Shown here piece after piece: positions 43,285 to 52,238 of a stretch of DNA of 64,000 nucleotides (within the stretch, counting starts at the first letter, position 1; the number at the start of each line of letters is the position of its first letter). The stretch spans positions 39,018 to 103,017 of the forward strand of contig ONKL01000001.1 in assembly GCA_900318395.1 (NCBI GenBank), read 5' to 3'. Origin of the DNA: an uncultured Prevotella sp. (GTDB taxonomy: Bacteria > Bacteroidota > Bacteroidia > Bacteroidales > Bacteroidaceae). The notes under the pieces were generated by a model. It saw only the letters and a list, made by a program, of their open reading frames with translations, searched no databases and was not told the origin of the DNA. The position numbers and the translations under genes were made by a program.

Positions 43285-43479
43285 CGCGCTCCAACGCTCC
43301 AACGCTCCATTTGGTGTTTTCTATATCCGTGCTTCATGTTGATGTGTTTTTATTATATTATATTATATAATATATATATTATAATATATATATTATATAA
43401 TATAATACACTATCAAGCCACTCGATGCAACATCGGAATTTGCAGATGGAGCGATGGAGCGTTGGAGCGTTGGAGCGCG
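43285..43479. repeat. 26-bp inverted repeat made of 8-bp tandem units around an AT palindrome
   Basis: The arms at 43285-43310 and 43454-43479 are exact reverse complements and consist of CGCTCCAA units repeated three times. A further GGAGCGAT unit precedes the right arm. Between them lies the AT palindrome at 43356-43407. Confidence 0.88.
43356..43407. repeat. Perfect 52-bp all-A/T palindrome
   Basis: Every base from 43356 to 43381 pairs with its partner from 43407 down to 43382, with no unpaired centre. The tract has only A and T. It could extrude as a cruciform. Open frames through it have the composition of chance frames and are not called. Confidence 0.93.
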
Positions 43480-43500
43480 GAGCGCACTGCCGATCGGCAG

Positions 43501-43580
43501 TCGTTGGGAAGAAGATTGCCAATCGTTGGGAAGCGGATTGCCAATCGTAGCCGACTACGCAGGCGATCGTAGCCGACTTG
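43501..43580. repeat. 22-bp tandem repeats upstream of the pyrD 3' end
   Basis: Units start at 43501, 43523, 43545 and 43567. The first two share TCGTTGGGAAGnnGATTGCC; the last two start TCGTAGCCGACT. A 14-bp palindrome CTGCCGATCGGCAG precedes them at 43487-43500. The 22-bp period matches the arrays at 10.2-10.7 kb. Confidence 0.82.
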
Positions 43581-43604
43581 TTTAGGTGGGGACCTCCATC
43601 GCAA

Positions 43605-44510
43605 TTACAGGACACCGATGATCTCCTTCACGTCGTGGCAGCCGTGAGCGTCGAGCCATGAGTTGATGCCGTCACGCACCTTGATGCTGATAGTGGGATC
43701 GAGGAAATTGGCGGTGCCGATCTCGATAGCGGTGGCTCCTGCCATCAGGAACTCGATGGCGTCCTTGGCAGAGCAGATGCCTCCCAAGCCGATTACGGGG
43801 ATTTTGACGGCCTTGGCCACCTGATAGACCATACGCAGGGCTACGGGCTTCACGGCTGGCCCGGAGAGTCCGCCAGTGCCTATCGACAGCACTTTACGGC
43901 GCTTCTCGATATCGATGGCCATTCCCATCAGCGTATTGATGAGCGACACGCTGTCGGCTCCCTCAGCCTCGACAGCCCGCGCTATCTCAGTAATATCGGT
44001 CACGTTGGGCGAAAGCTTCACAATCAGCGTCTTATGATAACGCTCGCGAACGGCCTTCACCACGCTCGAAGCGCCTGCACACGTGACTCCGAAAGCCATT
44101 CCGCCATCCTTCACATTAGGACAGGAGATATTCAGTTCGATGGCAGGAATCTTCTCGAGCGCATCGATGCGGGCTGCGCACTCGGCATAGTCGTCGGGCG
44201 ACGAACCGCTGACGTTGACAATCATATTGGTGTCGATGTCCTTAATCTGCGGATAGATGTGCTCACAGAAATAGTCGACACCCTTGTTCTGAAGCCCCAC
44301 GCAGTTGAGCATGCCGCTGGCTGTCTCGGCCATACGGGGATAATCATTGCCCTCACGGGGACGGAGGGTAGTGCCCTTGACAATGATGCCGCCAATGCCG
44401 TCGAGGGGCACCAGGTCGGCGAACTCCAGCCCATAGCCGAAGGTGCCTGATGCGGTCATCACGGGATTCTTCAGCCTTAAATCATTTATCTTTACTTCTA
44501 AACTTGCCAT
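43605..44510 (-). CDS. pyrD: Dihydroorotate dehydrogenase B, catalytic subunit
   Basis: The 301-residue TIM-barrel flavoprotein has the class 1B pattern: [13 protein letters not shown], the active-site cysteine in [23 protein letters not shown], and FMN-phosphate binding near [11 protein letters not shown] and [11 protein letters not shown]. It oxidises dihydroorotate to orotate in pyrimidine synthesis and passes electrons to PyrK and on to NAD. Its start overlaps the pyrK stop by 13 bp. Confidence 0.95.
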   Translation of the reverse strand: MASLEVKINDLRLKNPVMTASGTFGYGLEFADLVPLDGIGGIIVKGTTLRPREGNDYPRMAETASGMLNCVGLQNKGVDYFCEHIYPQIKDIDTNMIVNVSGSSPDDYAECAARIDALEKIPAIELNISCPNVKDGGMAFGVTCAGASSVVKAVRERYHKTLIVKLSPNVTDITEIARAVEAEGADSVSLINTLMGMAIDIEKRRKVLSIGTGGLSGPAVKPVALRMVYQVAKAVKIPVIGLGGICSAKDAIEFLMAGATAIEIGTANFLDPTISIKVRDGINSWLDAHGCHDVKEIIGVL

Positions 44511-45274
44511 AACAACTTACGAATATTAAACACTGGTCCATCCTTGCACACACACAGATTGCCCTCGGTGGTCTTCTCCACGCAACAGAGACAGGCACCA
44601 AGTCCGCACGCCATCAGATTCTCGAGCGACACCTCGCACTCCACATCAGCCTTCCGGGCGAATGCAGCTACGGCCTTCATCATCGGCGTAGGGCCACAGG
44701 TGGCAATACGGGTGAACTGTTCCTTCTGGAGCAGCGAATGATTGGTGACGAAGCCTTTCTCGCCCTCTGAGCCGTCTTCGGTTGTCACATACACGCGCCC
44801 GTATTTCTTAAAAATATCGAGCATCAGCAGATCCTTAGAGGTTCGCGCACCGAGCAGGAACGTGGGCGCAAAGCCCCTGGCAGCCATTTCGGCACCCATA
44901 TAGAGCAGAGGAGCCACTCCGACACCACCCCCCACGAGAAGAATCTTCTCGGCGCTCGACGACGGCATCGTGAACCCATTGCCCAGAGGCAGCAGACAGT
45001 TGAGCAGGGCGCCAGGCTGCAGCTGAGCCAGCTTTCTGGTGCCTTCGCCAACGGCTGCAACCAGAAGCCACAGCTCGTTGTGCTCACGATCGACAAAATT
45101 GATGGATATAGGACGACGCAGGAAGGTGGATGGTGAATCGTCGACACGGATTTCGACGAACTGACCAGGAAGCATCTCGGGCAGCGGCTGGTCGTCGGTA
45201 AGCCTGATCAGCACATAACGCTGATGAATCTGCTCTACAGACTTGACTCTCAGGTCGAGCAAATATTTCTTCAT
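44498..45274 (-). CDS. pyrK: Dihydroorotate dehydrogenase B, electron transfer subunit
   Basis: The 258-residue protein has a ferredoxin-reductase-type FAD domain ([11 protein letters not shown]), an NAD-binding domain ([16 protein letters not shown]) and C-terminal cysteines for a 2Fe-2S cluster ([11 protein letters not shown] and CVCKDG). It couples PyrD to NAD. The ATG at 45274 is chosen since it follows the promoter palindrome and precedes a conserved start; a longer frame reaches 45313 but would overlap that promoter. Confidence 0.93.
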   Translation of the reverse strand: MKKYLLDLRVKSVEQIHQRYVLIRLTDDQPLPEMLPGQFVEIRVDDSPSTFLRRPISINFVDREHNELWLLVAAVGEGTRKLAQLQPGALLNCLLPLGNGFTMPSSSAEKILLVGGGVGVAPLLYMGAEMAARGFAPTFLLGARTSKDLLMLDIFKKYGRVYVTTEDGSEGEKGFVTNHSLLQKEQFTRIATCGPTPMMKAVAAFARKADVECEVSLENLMACGLGACLCCVEKTTEGNLCVCKDGPVFNIRKLLWQV

Positions 45275-45278
45275 AAAT

Positions 45279-45314
45279 GTTGTACCTTTGTTATTACGGC
45301 GACAAAGGTACAAC
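45279..45314. promoter_or_regulatory. 13-bp inverted repeat containing two opposed -7 boxes upstream of pyrK
   Basis: GTTGTACCTTTGT (45279-45291) and ACAAAGGTACAAC (45302-45314) are exact reverse complements, 10 bp apart. Each arm contains TACCTTTG, on opposite strands. The minus-strand copy (45310-45303) is well placed for pyrK. Confidence 0.65.
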
Positions 45315-45335
45315 TTTTATTTGAATCCACAAAAT

Positions 45336-45812
45336 TTATTTCTTAGCAGGCACGAAAGTGTCCCACGTCTGATCGTCGTAGAAGACACGAATCTCAATAA
45401 CCCGACGTTGTGGTTTGTCAACGATTTTTACCTCTTCTCGAATGATTTCCGGTCGTGTATTTCTTACACTATTGGAATTCAGGTACTGTGAAACGACATT
45501 TATCGGGGTAGGCGAGGCTTGCGAATCAAAATCGAGCATCATCGAACTTGGTCGTTGAGACTCTGTAGAGGGAGCCGAAGGAGCATTGTCAGCATCATGA
45601 TCGGCTTGATACATGTCGCCAGAGCCAAACATCAGCCAATCGGTATTGATGTTAGGAATTTTCTTTTTGATGGCTTCCACGATGTTGAGGGTAGGGCGGG
45701 TGCGATCGTTGAAGATGCTACTAAGGGTGGCTGCACCCACACCGATGAAGTCAGCGAACACCTGTTGGGTCATGTGCTGAGACTCCATAATCTTTCTGAT
45801 TCGATCTTTCAT
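45336..45812 (-). CDS. XRE-family HTH regulator with long C-terminal tail
   Basis: The 158-residue protein has an N-terminal HTH (MKDRIRKIMESQHMTQQVFA, then GVGAATLSSIFNDRTRPTL) and a disordered Ser/Pro-rich middle followed by a strand-rich C-terminal end (RRVIEIRVFYDDQTWDTFVP). This two-part form is common in Bacteroidales and of unknown target. It has its own consensus promoter at 45866-45896. A small hairpin (GGGTG, TTTT, CACCC, about 45836-45849) lies in the leader and might be an operator. Confidence 0.85.
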   Translation of the reverse strand: MKDRIRKIMESQHMTQQVFADFIGVGAATLSSIFNDRTRPTLNIVEAIKKKIPNINTDWLMFGSGDMYQADHDADNAPSAPSTESQRPSSMMLDFDSQASPTPINVVSQYLNSNSVRNTRPEIIREEVKIVDKPQRRVIEIRVFYDDQTWDTFVPAKK

Positions 45813-45865
45813 TTTCTTGTCGTATGTGTTTAAGGGGTGTTTTCACCCGTTTTTCTTTCAGTTTA

Positions 45866-45896
45866 CAAAGGTAAAACAAAAATCTGATAATAACAA
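45866..45896 (-). promoter_or_regulatory. Consensus promoter of the XRE gene
   Basis: Minus-strand TTG (45896-45894), 20 nt, TACCTTTG (45873-45866). Confidence 0.68.
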
Positions 45897-45899
45897 CAA

Positions 45900-46527
45900 A
45901 TGTAGAGAGAATTTAAGATTTTATAATTTATGTTTGCAGTTTTATATTTGTAAATCAAAAGGGTATAAACCTAAATATTTAGCTTTAGGATTACAAACAT
46001 AAATTTAGATGATTAAAGTCTTACAAAGCTATATTTGAGCGATTTTTACATAAATAACTGGGTATAAAATAGGTATTTACACATTTATATATGTATTTAG
46101 GTGAATTATGCAAGATTGTATATGTAAATGTCTGTATATGTGGGTGCAAAATCGAGATAAATCGTATAACTAACTGATTTTCATTATGTTATTAAACTAA
46201 TAGCACCTATGTATATTTATGTATATGCAAACGTGAAACATCAAATTCACAAACACAAATCCGAATATTGTTTTATTGATTTTAGTTTCTAAACTTAAAA
46301 ATCACCTTATCAAACTTAAATTTGTTCACCAACAAATTTATATTTAAGAATCAAAATCAAGAAAACAAAATCTTAATGAATGTGAACGCCGAATCGACAA
46401 CTTTCAAAAATGGCGGATTTTTCCATTTAGCGCGTATTCTGGACGGAGGGAAAGAAAGCTGAAAATACGCGAGTTTTGGAGGGGTAGAAACCAGCTGAAA
46501 CCCCTGATTTTATAGGGATTTAGGCCT
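45900..46527. other. Gene-free AT-rich intergenic stretch
   Basis: About 480 bp of very AT-rich DNA (45900-46380) with loosely recurring TATTTAG, GTATATG and ATATTTG words is followed by about 140 bp of more balanced sequence. I see no gene, RNA or perfect repeat. Two TATATTTG-like boxes occur but lead to no coding sequence. No DnaA-box cluster (TTATCCACA) is seen, so it is not an obvious origin. Confidence 0.6.
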
Positions 46528-46551
46528 AAAAAAAGCGCTCACGAAAAGCGC
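46528..46551 (-). terminator. Terminator of holA
   Basis: GCGCT (46535-46539) pairs with AGCGC (46547-46551); on the minus strand a T7 run follows. It lies about 40 bp after the holA stop. Confidence 0.72.
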
Positions 46552-46588
46552 CATTTTTAGAAATTCTAGCAACGAAAATCGGACTGAA

Positions 46589-47617
46589 TTAGTGCAAAAT
46601 GTAAAAAATCAGTTCCTTCATCAGCTCTCCAGGAGGGGTATTTGGATTATCGAGCCCCTTACTTTTCGCATCTATTTCACGTAGTTTGGAAATAATCTGC
46701 ATCACTTTCATTCCTGAGTAGTTTCGCATGCCAGTCATATACTCTTTCGCTGCCCACGCATTTCGCAATTCCAACCACTCTGCAACGCCCTCCTGGCTCT
46801 TATTATTCGGCGCATAAAAGGCAATCATCAGATTCTGGAAGTAATTGAAGAGCATCGGGAGAAACGAGTAGATGCTACCAGCCTTCGGATTTTCGTCAAA
46901 ATATTTGATTATCAGGTTTGCTTTGTACACATTCCGGTTGACAATGGCGTCACGAAGCTCATATCCATTGAACTCCTTGCTCACCCCGATCTGATCCTCC
47001 ACAATCTGGGGTGTCACTCTCCTATCCTTCTGATCCAGTGAAAGAACGACCTTATCGAGCTCACTTGTCAGCCGACTCAGGTCGGAACCGATGTTCTCGG
47101 CTATCATCTGCGTCGATTTGGGGTCGATGCTCACCTCGCGGGCCTTCAGATACTTCTCGATGAAGGCCGGAAGCTCACGATCCTTCAGCTTATTGCTCTC
47201 AAAAAGCACGCCAGCAGCCTGGATATTCTTCACAAGTTCCTTCTTCCTACCGTCGATTTTGCTGTTTTTCAGGCACATCACAAGGATTGTGGAGCTCATC
47301 GGAGCCTTCAGATACTTCTCGATGGCCTCTGTATTCTTAAGATTCTGGGCTTCTTTCACAATCAGCACCTGATATTCGGACATCATCGGATAACGGCGCG
47401 CCGTATCGGCTATCTGTGCTGCCGTCACATCGGATCCGAACAGGATTGTCTGGTTGAAATCACGCTCCTCAGGCTGTAGCACATGCTCTGCAATATAATC
47501 GGCTATCTTGTCGATATAATAGGGCTCATCGCCCACGAGATAATAGACGGGGACGAACTTCCGCTCCTGCAAATCGTGCATGATACTCTGAAAAGTGATA
47601 TTTTTAGCCTCAGCCAT
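46589..47617 (-). CDS. holA: DNA polymerase III delta subunit
   Basis: The 342-residue protein matches HolA: an AAA-like N-terminal domain (VPVYYLVGDEPYYIDKI, then VLIVKEAQNL), a middle domain, and a helical collar domain (EFNGYELRDAIVNRN, SIYSFLPMLFNYFQNL). Delta opens the sliding clamp in the clamp-loader complex. Length is normal. The promoter at 47652-47682 and a terminator after the gene make it a single unit, divergent from the HsdR-N gene as in many Bacteroidales. Confidence 0.92.
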   Translation of the reverse strand: MAEAKNITFQSIMHDLQERKFVPVYYLVGDEPYYIDKIADYIAEHVLQPEERDFNQTILFGSDVTAAQIADTARRYPMMSEYQVLIVKEAQNLKNTEAIEKYLKAPMSSTILVMCLKNSKIDGRKKELVKNIQAAGVLFESNKLKDRELPAFIEKYLKAREVSIDPKSTQMIAENIGSDLSRLTSELDKVVLSLDQKDRRVTPQIVEDQIGVSKEFNGYELRDAIVNRNVYKANLIIKYFDENPKAGSIYSFLPMLFNYFQNLMIAFYAPNNKSQEGVAEWLELRNAWAAKEYMTGMRNYSGMKVMQIISKLREIDAKSKGLDNPNTPPGELMKELIFYILH

Positions 47618-47640
47618 GATGTTTTTTCGAATATTATGTG

Positions 47641-47682
47641 TAACTTTGCTGCAAAGTTAGTGCAAATCGAGCGAAATACAAA
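47641..47682 (-). promoter_or_regulatory. holA promoter overlapping a 19-bp palindrome
   Basis: Minus-strand TTTG (47682-47679), 19 nt, TAACTTTG (47659-47652). The palindrome TAACTTTGCTGCAAAGTTA (47641-47659) also places TAACTTTG on the plus strand (47641-47648), pointing at the divergent HsdR-N gene. The two promoters may thus overlap. Confidence 0.7.
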
Positions 47683-47739
47683 ATAATCTCGATTATTTTT
47701 ATCTCCGAAATGCAGCCAAATTTATTAAAAGTTACAAAA

Positions 47740-48189
47740 ATGTATCGATTAAACCTGCCTCCTTACCCCATAAAAGTTGTTGAGAGGGACAACAAACAAC
47801 TGATTTTTGACTTTTTGCGTCGAAAATACGTGGCACTGACACCTGAAGAGTGGGTGCGCCAGCATTTCGTGCATTTCCTGATTGACCATAAGGGGTATCC
47901 TCAGGGGCTCATGGGCAACGAGATTGAGCTGCGTGTGGGCGAGAAGCGGCTGCGCTGCGACACCTTATTATATAATAAGGACACACAACCCAGGATGATC
48001 ATCGAATACAAGGCCCCTACTATACAACTTCAGCAGAAGACTTTCGACCAGATATCGGCCTACAATCTCCTGCTGAAAGTGGATTACCTGATAGTGAGCA
48101 ACGGGCTCCAGCACTACTGCTGCAAGATGGATTACGCCAACCAGAAATATGAATTCCTGAAGGAAATCCCAGACTACCAAAATTTATAA
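47740..48189 (+). CDS. HsdR-N-type PD-(D/E)XK domain protein
   Basis: The 149-residue protein resembles the N-terminal nuclease domain of type I restriction HsdR subunits: RCDTLLYNKDTQPRMIIEYKAP has the D...ExK catalytic set. It has no helicase part and no hsdM or hsdS neighbours. This short form occurs next to holA in many Bacteroidales genomes and is probably a housekeeping nuclease-like protein, not a restriction enzyme. The ATG at 47740 (MYRLNLPPYP) is chosen over ATG 47710 by similarity of the start to relatives. It converges with the zinc-ribbon gene, 9 bp away. Confidence 0.83.
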   Translation: MYRLNLPPYPIKVVERDNKQLIFDFLRRKYVALTPEEWVRQHFVHFLIDHKGYPQGLMGNEIELRVGEKRLRCDTLLYNKDTQPRMIIEYKAPTIQLQQKTFDQISAYNLLLKVDYLIVSNGLQHYCCKMDYANQKYEFLKEIPDYQNL

Positions 48190-48198
48190 CAAAACGGC

Positions 48199-49053
48199 TT
48201 ACGCCATATCATTGGCATCGGTGACCTTCTTCGAGGTGGCCGACTTGCGGATGGCGCGCTTACGAGTTGTCTTCTTCTCCTCAGTGCCAGTAGCCTTGTC
48301 GATCTTTACGCCAGCCAGCTCAGGATCGATCATAATACGACCGCAGTACTCGCAGACGATAATCTTCTTGTGCATCTTGATGTCGAGCTGACGCTGGGGC
48401 GGAATCTTGTTGAAGCAGCCACCACATGCATCACGCTGCACGTAGACGATACCCAGACCATTGCGGGCGTTCTTGCGGATACGTTTGAAAGAGGTGAGCA
48501 GGCGGCTCTCGATCTTTGACTCCAGATCCTTTACCTTCTCCTTCAGCTTATCCTCCTCTGCACGGGTTTCTGTCATGATCTCCTCAAGCTCGTTGCGCTT
48601 GATTTCCAAATCGCCCTCGCGCTCCTTGATGGTTACTTCGTTGAGTGCCAGCTCGTTCTGCTTCTCCTGAATGCGAGCGTTTGCCTCGCGGATTTTCTTG
48701 TTGCAGAGTTCTATCTCGAGTGTCTGGAACTCAATCTCTTTGCTCAAGGTGTCGTACTCACGATTGTTCTTAACATCATCAAGCTGAGCCTTGTAACGAG
48801 CCACGCTGGCCTCTGCGTCAGCAATCTCGCCCTTCTTCTGCGAAACAGCCTTCTGGAACTCGTTGATGTCGCTTTTAATATTTTCAACACGCGTTGTCAG
48901 ACCTTCAATCTCGTCTTCAAGGTCCTGTACTTCGAGGGGAAGTTCACCTCGCAATGCTCGCTTCTCATCGATAGCCGAGAGAGCCGACTGAAGCTGGTAG
49001 AGAGTCTTCAGCTTCTCTTCAACTGACAAATCTGTAGGATCTTTCTTTGCCAT
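48199..49053 (-). CDS. Coiled-coil zinc-ribbon protein (C4-type, DUF164 family)
   Basis: The 284-residue protein has a long coiled coil (about 15-185) followed by a C4 zinc ribbon with CGGC and CEYC motifs (ACGGCFNKIPPQ, VCEYCGRIMI) and a basic Lys/Arg-rich tail. The family is widespread; members bind nucleic acid or act in protein assembly, but the role is not settled. It lies 39 bp after the Nif3 gene, a conserved pair in Bacteroidales. Confidence 0.87.
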   Translation of the reverse strand: MAKKDPTDLSVEEKLKTLYQLQSALSAIDEKRALRGELPLEVQDLEDEIEGLTTRVENIKSDINEFQKAVSQKKGEIADAEASVARYKAQLDDVKNNREYDTLSKEIEFQTLEIELCNKKIREANARIQEKQNELALNEVTIKEREGDLEIKRNELEEIMTETRAEEDKLKEKVKDLESKIESRLLTSFKRIRKNARNGLGIVYVQRDACGGCFNKIPPQRQLDIKMHKKIIVCEYCGRIMIDPELAGVKIDKATGTEEKKTTRKRAIRKSATSKKVTDANDMA

Positions 49054-49092
49054 AATTTTAATTTACAATTTAATGATATATAATTTTACGAT

Positions 49093-49878
49093 TTAAATAT
49101 ACAAAATGGGATTCGTACAAGTTTCAGCTATACAGGTTTTCACACCTGGACAAGCCTCTTGGATAATCTCCTGAAAGACCTCTGACGTGAACTGTTCACT
49201 CTGATAGTGACCTATGACACATATCTGAATCTGCTGCTCGTAGCCGAAATACTGATGATAGTGCATCTCGCCCGTGATAAAAGCGTCGGCACCCGTCTTC
49301 AGGGCCTCGTCGAGCAGGAAATCCCCTGCCCCACCACAGATGGCAACCTTGCTGACAGGACGGCGCAACAGCTCATTGCACATTGCACACTCCACCCCGA
49401 AAGTCTTCTTCACTTTAAGGATAAAATCATCTGCCGCCATAGGCTCGGAAAGCTTACCTACGACACCACTACCCGCCTCGATGCCGTCGACCAGCTTAGA
49501 AGCGAAAAATTCCACATCGTTCAGCCCCAGTTTCCGGGCAATACGGAAGTTCACCCCACCCTTCGCGTTGTCCATATTCGTATGCATGGAGATCACGCAG
49601 AGGCGGTTCTCTATGGCCTTCATCACAGTGCGCTGCACGTCTGTCAGATCACTGATGGTTTTCAGCCCTCTGAACAGCAGCGGATGGTGGGACACAATCA
49701 GGTTGCATCCCTTACGAATGGCCTCGTCGACGATACGTTCGTTGACGTCCAGACACAATAATGCCCCTGAAACCTCCGTCTCTGTCAGTCCTACTTGCAA
49801 GCCAGCATTATCCCAACTTTCCTGCAAGGGCAGAGGCGCGAAACGTTCAAGGGCGCTCAGCACTTCTTTTATTTTCAC
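49093..49878 (-). CDS. Nif3/YbgI-type dinuclear metal-binding protein
   Basis: The 261-residue protein has the Nif3 motifs NAGLQVG, LIVSHHPLLF (two histidine ligands), HTNMD and the C-terminal GEMHYHQY segment. Members form hexameric rings with a two-metal centre; GTP cyclohydrolase-like activity has been proposed, but function is uncertain. It lacks the large middle insertion of the ~370-residue forms. A -7 box TAATTTTG precedes it on the minus strand. Confidence 0.88.
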   Translation of the reverse strand: MKIKEVLSALERFAPLPLQESWDNAGLQVGLTETEVSGALLCLDVNERIVDEAIRKGCNLIVSHHPLLFRGLKTISDLTDVQRTVMKAIENRLCVISMHTNMDNAKGGVNFRIARKLGLNDVEFFASKLVDGIEAGSGVVGKLSEPMAADDFILKVKKTFGVECAMCNELLRRPVSKVAICGGAGDFLLDEALKTGADAFITGEMHYHQYFGYEQQIQICVIGHYQSEQFTSEVFQEIIQEACPGVKTCIAETCTNPILYI

Positions 49879-49947
49879 GCTGCAAAATTACAAAGAAAAG
49901 CCGAGACATCGCCTCAGCTCACCTGTTTATTAAGGGTTTTTAACTTT

Positions 49948-50760
49948 TTACCAGTCGCTCAGCGTTGCCTGAGCCTCTACACGGTTCTCTGTCGCATCAT
50001 CGAGTTCAGGGAAGAAGTCCATTCCCGTCAGCCTTTCAATCTCGTCAACCGTGCGTACAGCATCCTCCATCAGTTGTTTCTTGCCTTCATTACGATAGAC
50101 GAATCCGATGGCCTTTGCCTTGCCCTGACGGCAGAGAATGACCTTAAAAAAAGACTCAGGCACCCACACTTTGTTCTTACCGATGGTCTTCTGACTGTCA
50201 TTGGCAGCAAACAACGGCCCACAGACGATGTCGATGGCACCATAACGCTGCGCCCACTCCCGACAGAGAATCTCGAGATCGTTCCACTCGTACTTGTTCA
50301 GGCCGTGATTTTGCGGACAGATATTCGTAAAGAGGAACGACTCGGTCATCGCCTGCCGATCCCACTTATTATCGCCTGCAGGACACATGTGTCCACGATC
50401 GTAACGCGAGTTAAAATAGTCATTATTAGTGGCACGAGGACTCTTGACGGCCATATCCTCTGCAAAGACCTCCTGCTTGCGCTGGTTAGGGCCTTTGGTG
50501 TGGGCATTAGTCAGGTGCCAAGCCACCCAATTGGGCGTCTTTGTCTGCTGATTATATGAGGTGGTATAGCCTTTACGGTACAGAATCTGTTCCGGACGGT
50601 CCTTCAGCGGTGCAGGGATCTCGTACATTCGCACCGTCTTAGCCTTCTCCGTCGCATAAAGTGCATCTGCCACCTGGGCATTCGCGCCATTCTGTCGGCC
50701 CTTGCATGACAGCACTACCATCAACAGAGCCATAATCCAAACAATATTCTTATTCATCAT
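49948..50760 (-). CDS. Secreted DNA/RNA non-specific endonuclease (NUC1) lipoprotein
   Basis: The 270-residue protein has a lipoprotein signal (MALLMVVLSC) and a NUC1 beta-beta-metal nuclease domain with the DRGHM motif (near residue 120) and the following NICPQNHGLNKYEWNDLE, which holds the metal-binding asparagine. All key residues are present, so it should degrade DNA and RNA, probably in the periplasm or at the surface. It follows the ABC permease gene by 8 bp; whether this has meaning is unclear. Confidence 0.88.
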   Translation of the reverse strand: MMNKNIVWIMALLMVVLSCKGRQNGANAQVADALYATEKAKTVRMYEIPAPLKDRPEQILYRKGYTTSYNQQTKTPNWVAWHLTNAHTKGPNQRKQEVFAEDMAVKSPRATNNDYFNSRYDRGHMCPAGDNKWDRQAMTESFLFTNICPQNHGLNKYEWNDLEILCREWAQRYGAIDIVCGPLFAANDSQKTIGKNKVWVPESFFKVILCRQGKAKAIGFVYRNEGKKQLMEDAVRTVDEIERLTGMDFFPELDDATENRVEAQATLSDW

Positions 50761-50768
50761 GAAACAAC

Positions 50769-51533
50769 TTAAAAAATGAGCTTGCCATACTGATTGAAAA
50801 GGATACGGTCAGCAAGCAAGACGATGACAGCCATCGAGAGAACAGATACGGAGACACACGCTACAGCCATCATCAGCATGATGACAAAGGCATTGATAGG
50901 CGACAGTCCGCCCAAGAGCAAACCTACGAGCAACAAAGGCATCGAGGTGAGCGCCAGAACACGCAGATTAGCCATTGAGGGCGAAATGACAGCTGCCAGC
51001 ATGCGAGTCAGGAAAGGGCACAGCGCCTTGAAATGAGTATAGCCGTTACCACGCAGGAACTCATACTGCTGTTCATCAGCCTTCAGGGCAGAAAGATAGG
51101 TACTCAGACCACGAATGGTCATCGCTGTAGCATGTCCCATCAGCAGGCCTGTGACAGGCACAAACCAGCGGGGATCGAACACCCTAACGGGCAAAACGAG
51201 GGCCAACAGCCACAAAGTCACGAAAGCGACACTCACCAACAGGCCACCACTGACGGCAGGCAACAGACGAAAACCTTTCTGCTTGCTGCGCTTGAGCACA
51301 AGCACCCCAGAACCAACGGCTATCAGCACCAACCACACAACGAGCAGCCAAGGGCTATCGAACTTGTAGAGTGCCCAAATCACCAGACAAAGCACTAACA
51401 GCTGCACGCCCATACGGGCTACAGCCACCAAGAACGGGCGGAGCATCTTGCGCTCCAAGTAATAGAGCAGTCCTGCAGGTATCAGCAGCAGGAGCAGCCC
51501 CAGAATTATATGCAGTATCATTCCTGAATCCAT
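50769..51533 (-). CDS. fetB: FetB/YbbM-family ABC permease (UPF0014)
   Basis: The 254-residue protein has about seven transmembrane helices and the UPF0014 patterns ARMGVQLLVL, GLLMGHATAMTIRGLS and ANLRVLALTSMPLLLVG. In E. coli FetAB exports iron and protects from peroxide. The ATPase gene lies 22 bp upstream. The cargo here is inferred from the family only. Confidence 0.83.
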   Translation of the reverse strand: MDSGMILHIILGLLLLLIPAGLLYYLERKMLRPFLVAVARMGVQLLVLCLVIWALYKFDSPWLLVVWLVLIAVGSGVLVLKRSKQKGFRLLPAVSGGLLVSVAFVTLWLLALVLPVRVFDPRWFVPVTGLLMGHATAMTIRGLSTYLSALKADEQQYEFLRGNGYTHFKALCPFLTRMLAAVISPSMANLRVLALTSMPLLLVGLLLGGLSPINAFVIMLMMAVACVSVSVLSMAVIVLLADRILFNQYGKLIF

Positions 51534-51555
51534 TTCACTATTTACTTTTCACTTT

Positions 51556-52155
51556 TTACTTCTCGCTTTTCATCTCTATCACCTGGTCAGCATACTCAAT
51601 CATCTGAGGCTTGCGACTGGCTATCAGAACCGTCTTTCCCCCAACAGCCTCAAGGCGCAACAGTTCAAGCATGCGCAGCGTCAGGTCGGTAGGGAGAAAG
51701 GCTGCAGGTTCGTCGGCGATGATGATCCGCCTGTCGCGACCCTCATTGAGTGTCTTTTCTACCAAGCGGAAGATCTCCTGAGGGGCAAGAGGCTCAGGCT
51801 GTTCTTGCTGGCAGGCGCGGGGTAACAATTGATTCCACACAGCATATTCATCTGCCTCGCTTTCAGGCCAAGAAGGCTGATTGAGCTGATGGGCGAGCAA
51901 CCTCATCTCCTGTGGCAGATAAATCATCAAGGAGCGGAAAGCCTGAGCGGAATCGACCGTCAGCAGTTCTCCGTCGACACTGACAAACCCCTGAGCGACA
52001 GGCAGAAGCCCTATCAGCGTGCGCAGAAGCGTGGTCTTCCCCACCCCTTCTTCGCCCGTAATACAGGTAAGCTGACCGTCCTTCGCCATGAAGGACAGCC
52101 CTTCTGCCAGCGTCTTTCCGCCAACGGCAATCGTAGCATCTTTTACCTCAATCAT
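51556..52155 (-). CDS. ABC transporter ATPase (FetA partner) lacking a canonical signature motif
   Basis: The 199-residue ATPase has Walker A GEEGVGKTT, a Q-loop in IYLPQEMRL and Walker B RRIIIADEPAA. Two usual elements look altered: the LSGGQ signature is not recognisable (the region reads EPLAPQEIFRLVEKTL) and the H-loop histidine is replaced (LIASRKPQ). It may be slow or rely on unusual dimer contacts. The C-terminal EMKSEK is encoded by a period-7 repeat that also supplies the stop. It pairs with the FetB-like permease. Confidence 0.82.
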   Translation of the reverse strand: MIEVKDATIAVGGKTLAEGLSFMAKDGQLTCITGEEGVGKTTLLRTLIGLLPVAQGFVSVDGELLTVDSAQAFRSLMIYLPQEMRLLAHQLNQPSWPESEADEYAVWNQLLPRACQQEQPEPLAPQEIFRLVEKTLNEGRDRRIIIADEPAAFLPTDLTLRMLELLRLEAVGGKTVLIASRKPQMIEYADQVIEMKSEK

Positions 52156-52238
52156 CGTCTTTGTTTTTGCAAAAGTACAAAAAAAACTCTATTCACCATC
52201 AGTTTTTGTGCTTTTTTTCGTACCTTTGCGCCAAAATT

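Noticed and set aside
43336-43572. 78-codon frame through the AT palindrome
   Set aside because: Its N-terminal part is only Tyr/Ile codons from the palindrome and the rest translates the tandem repeats.
45900-46380. Possible chromosomal origin in the AT-rich gap
   Set aside because: No DnaA-box cluster and no dnaA/dnaN genes nearby; only AT richness supports it.
47740-48189. Type I restriction system remnant
   Set aside because: The short HsdR-N form beside holA is a common conserved single gene in Bacteroidales; no hsdM, hsdS or helicase fragments are present.
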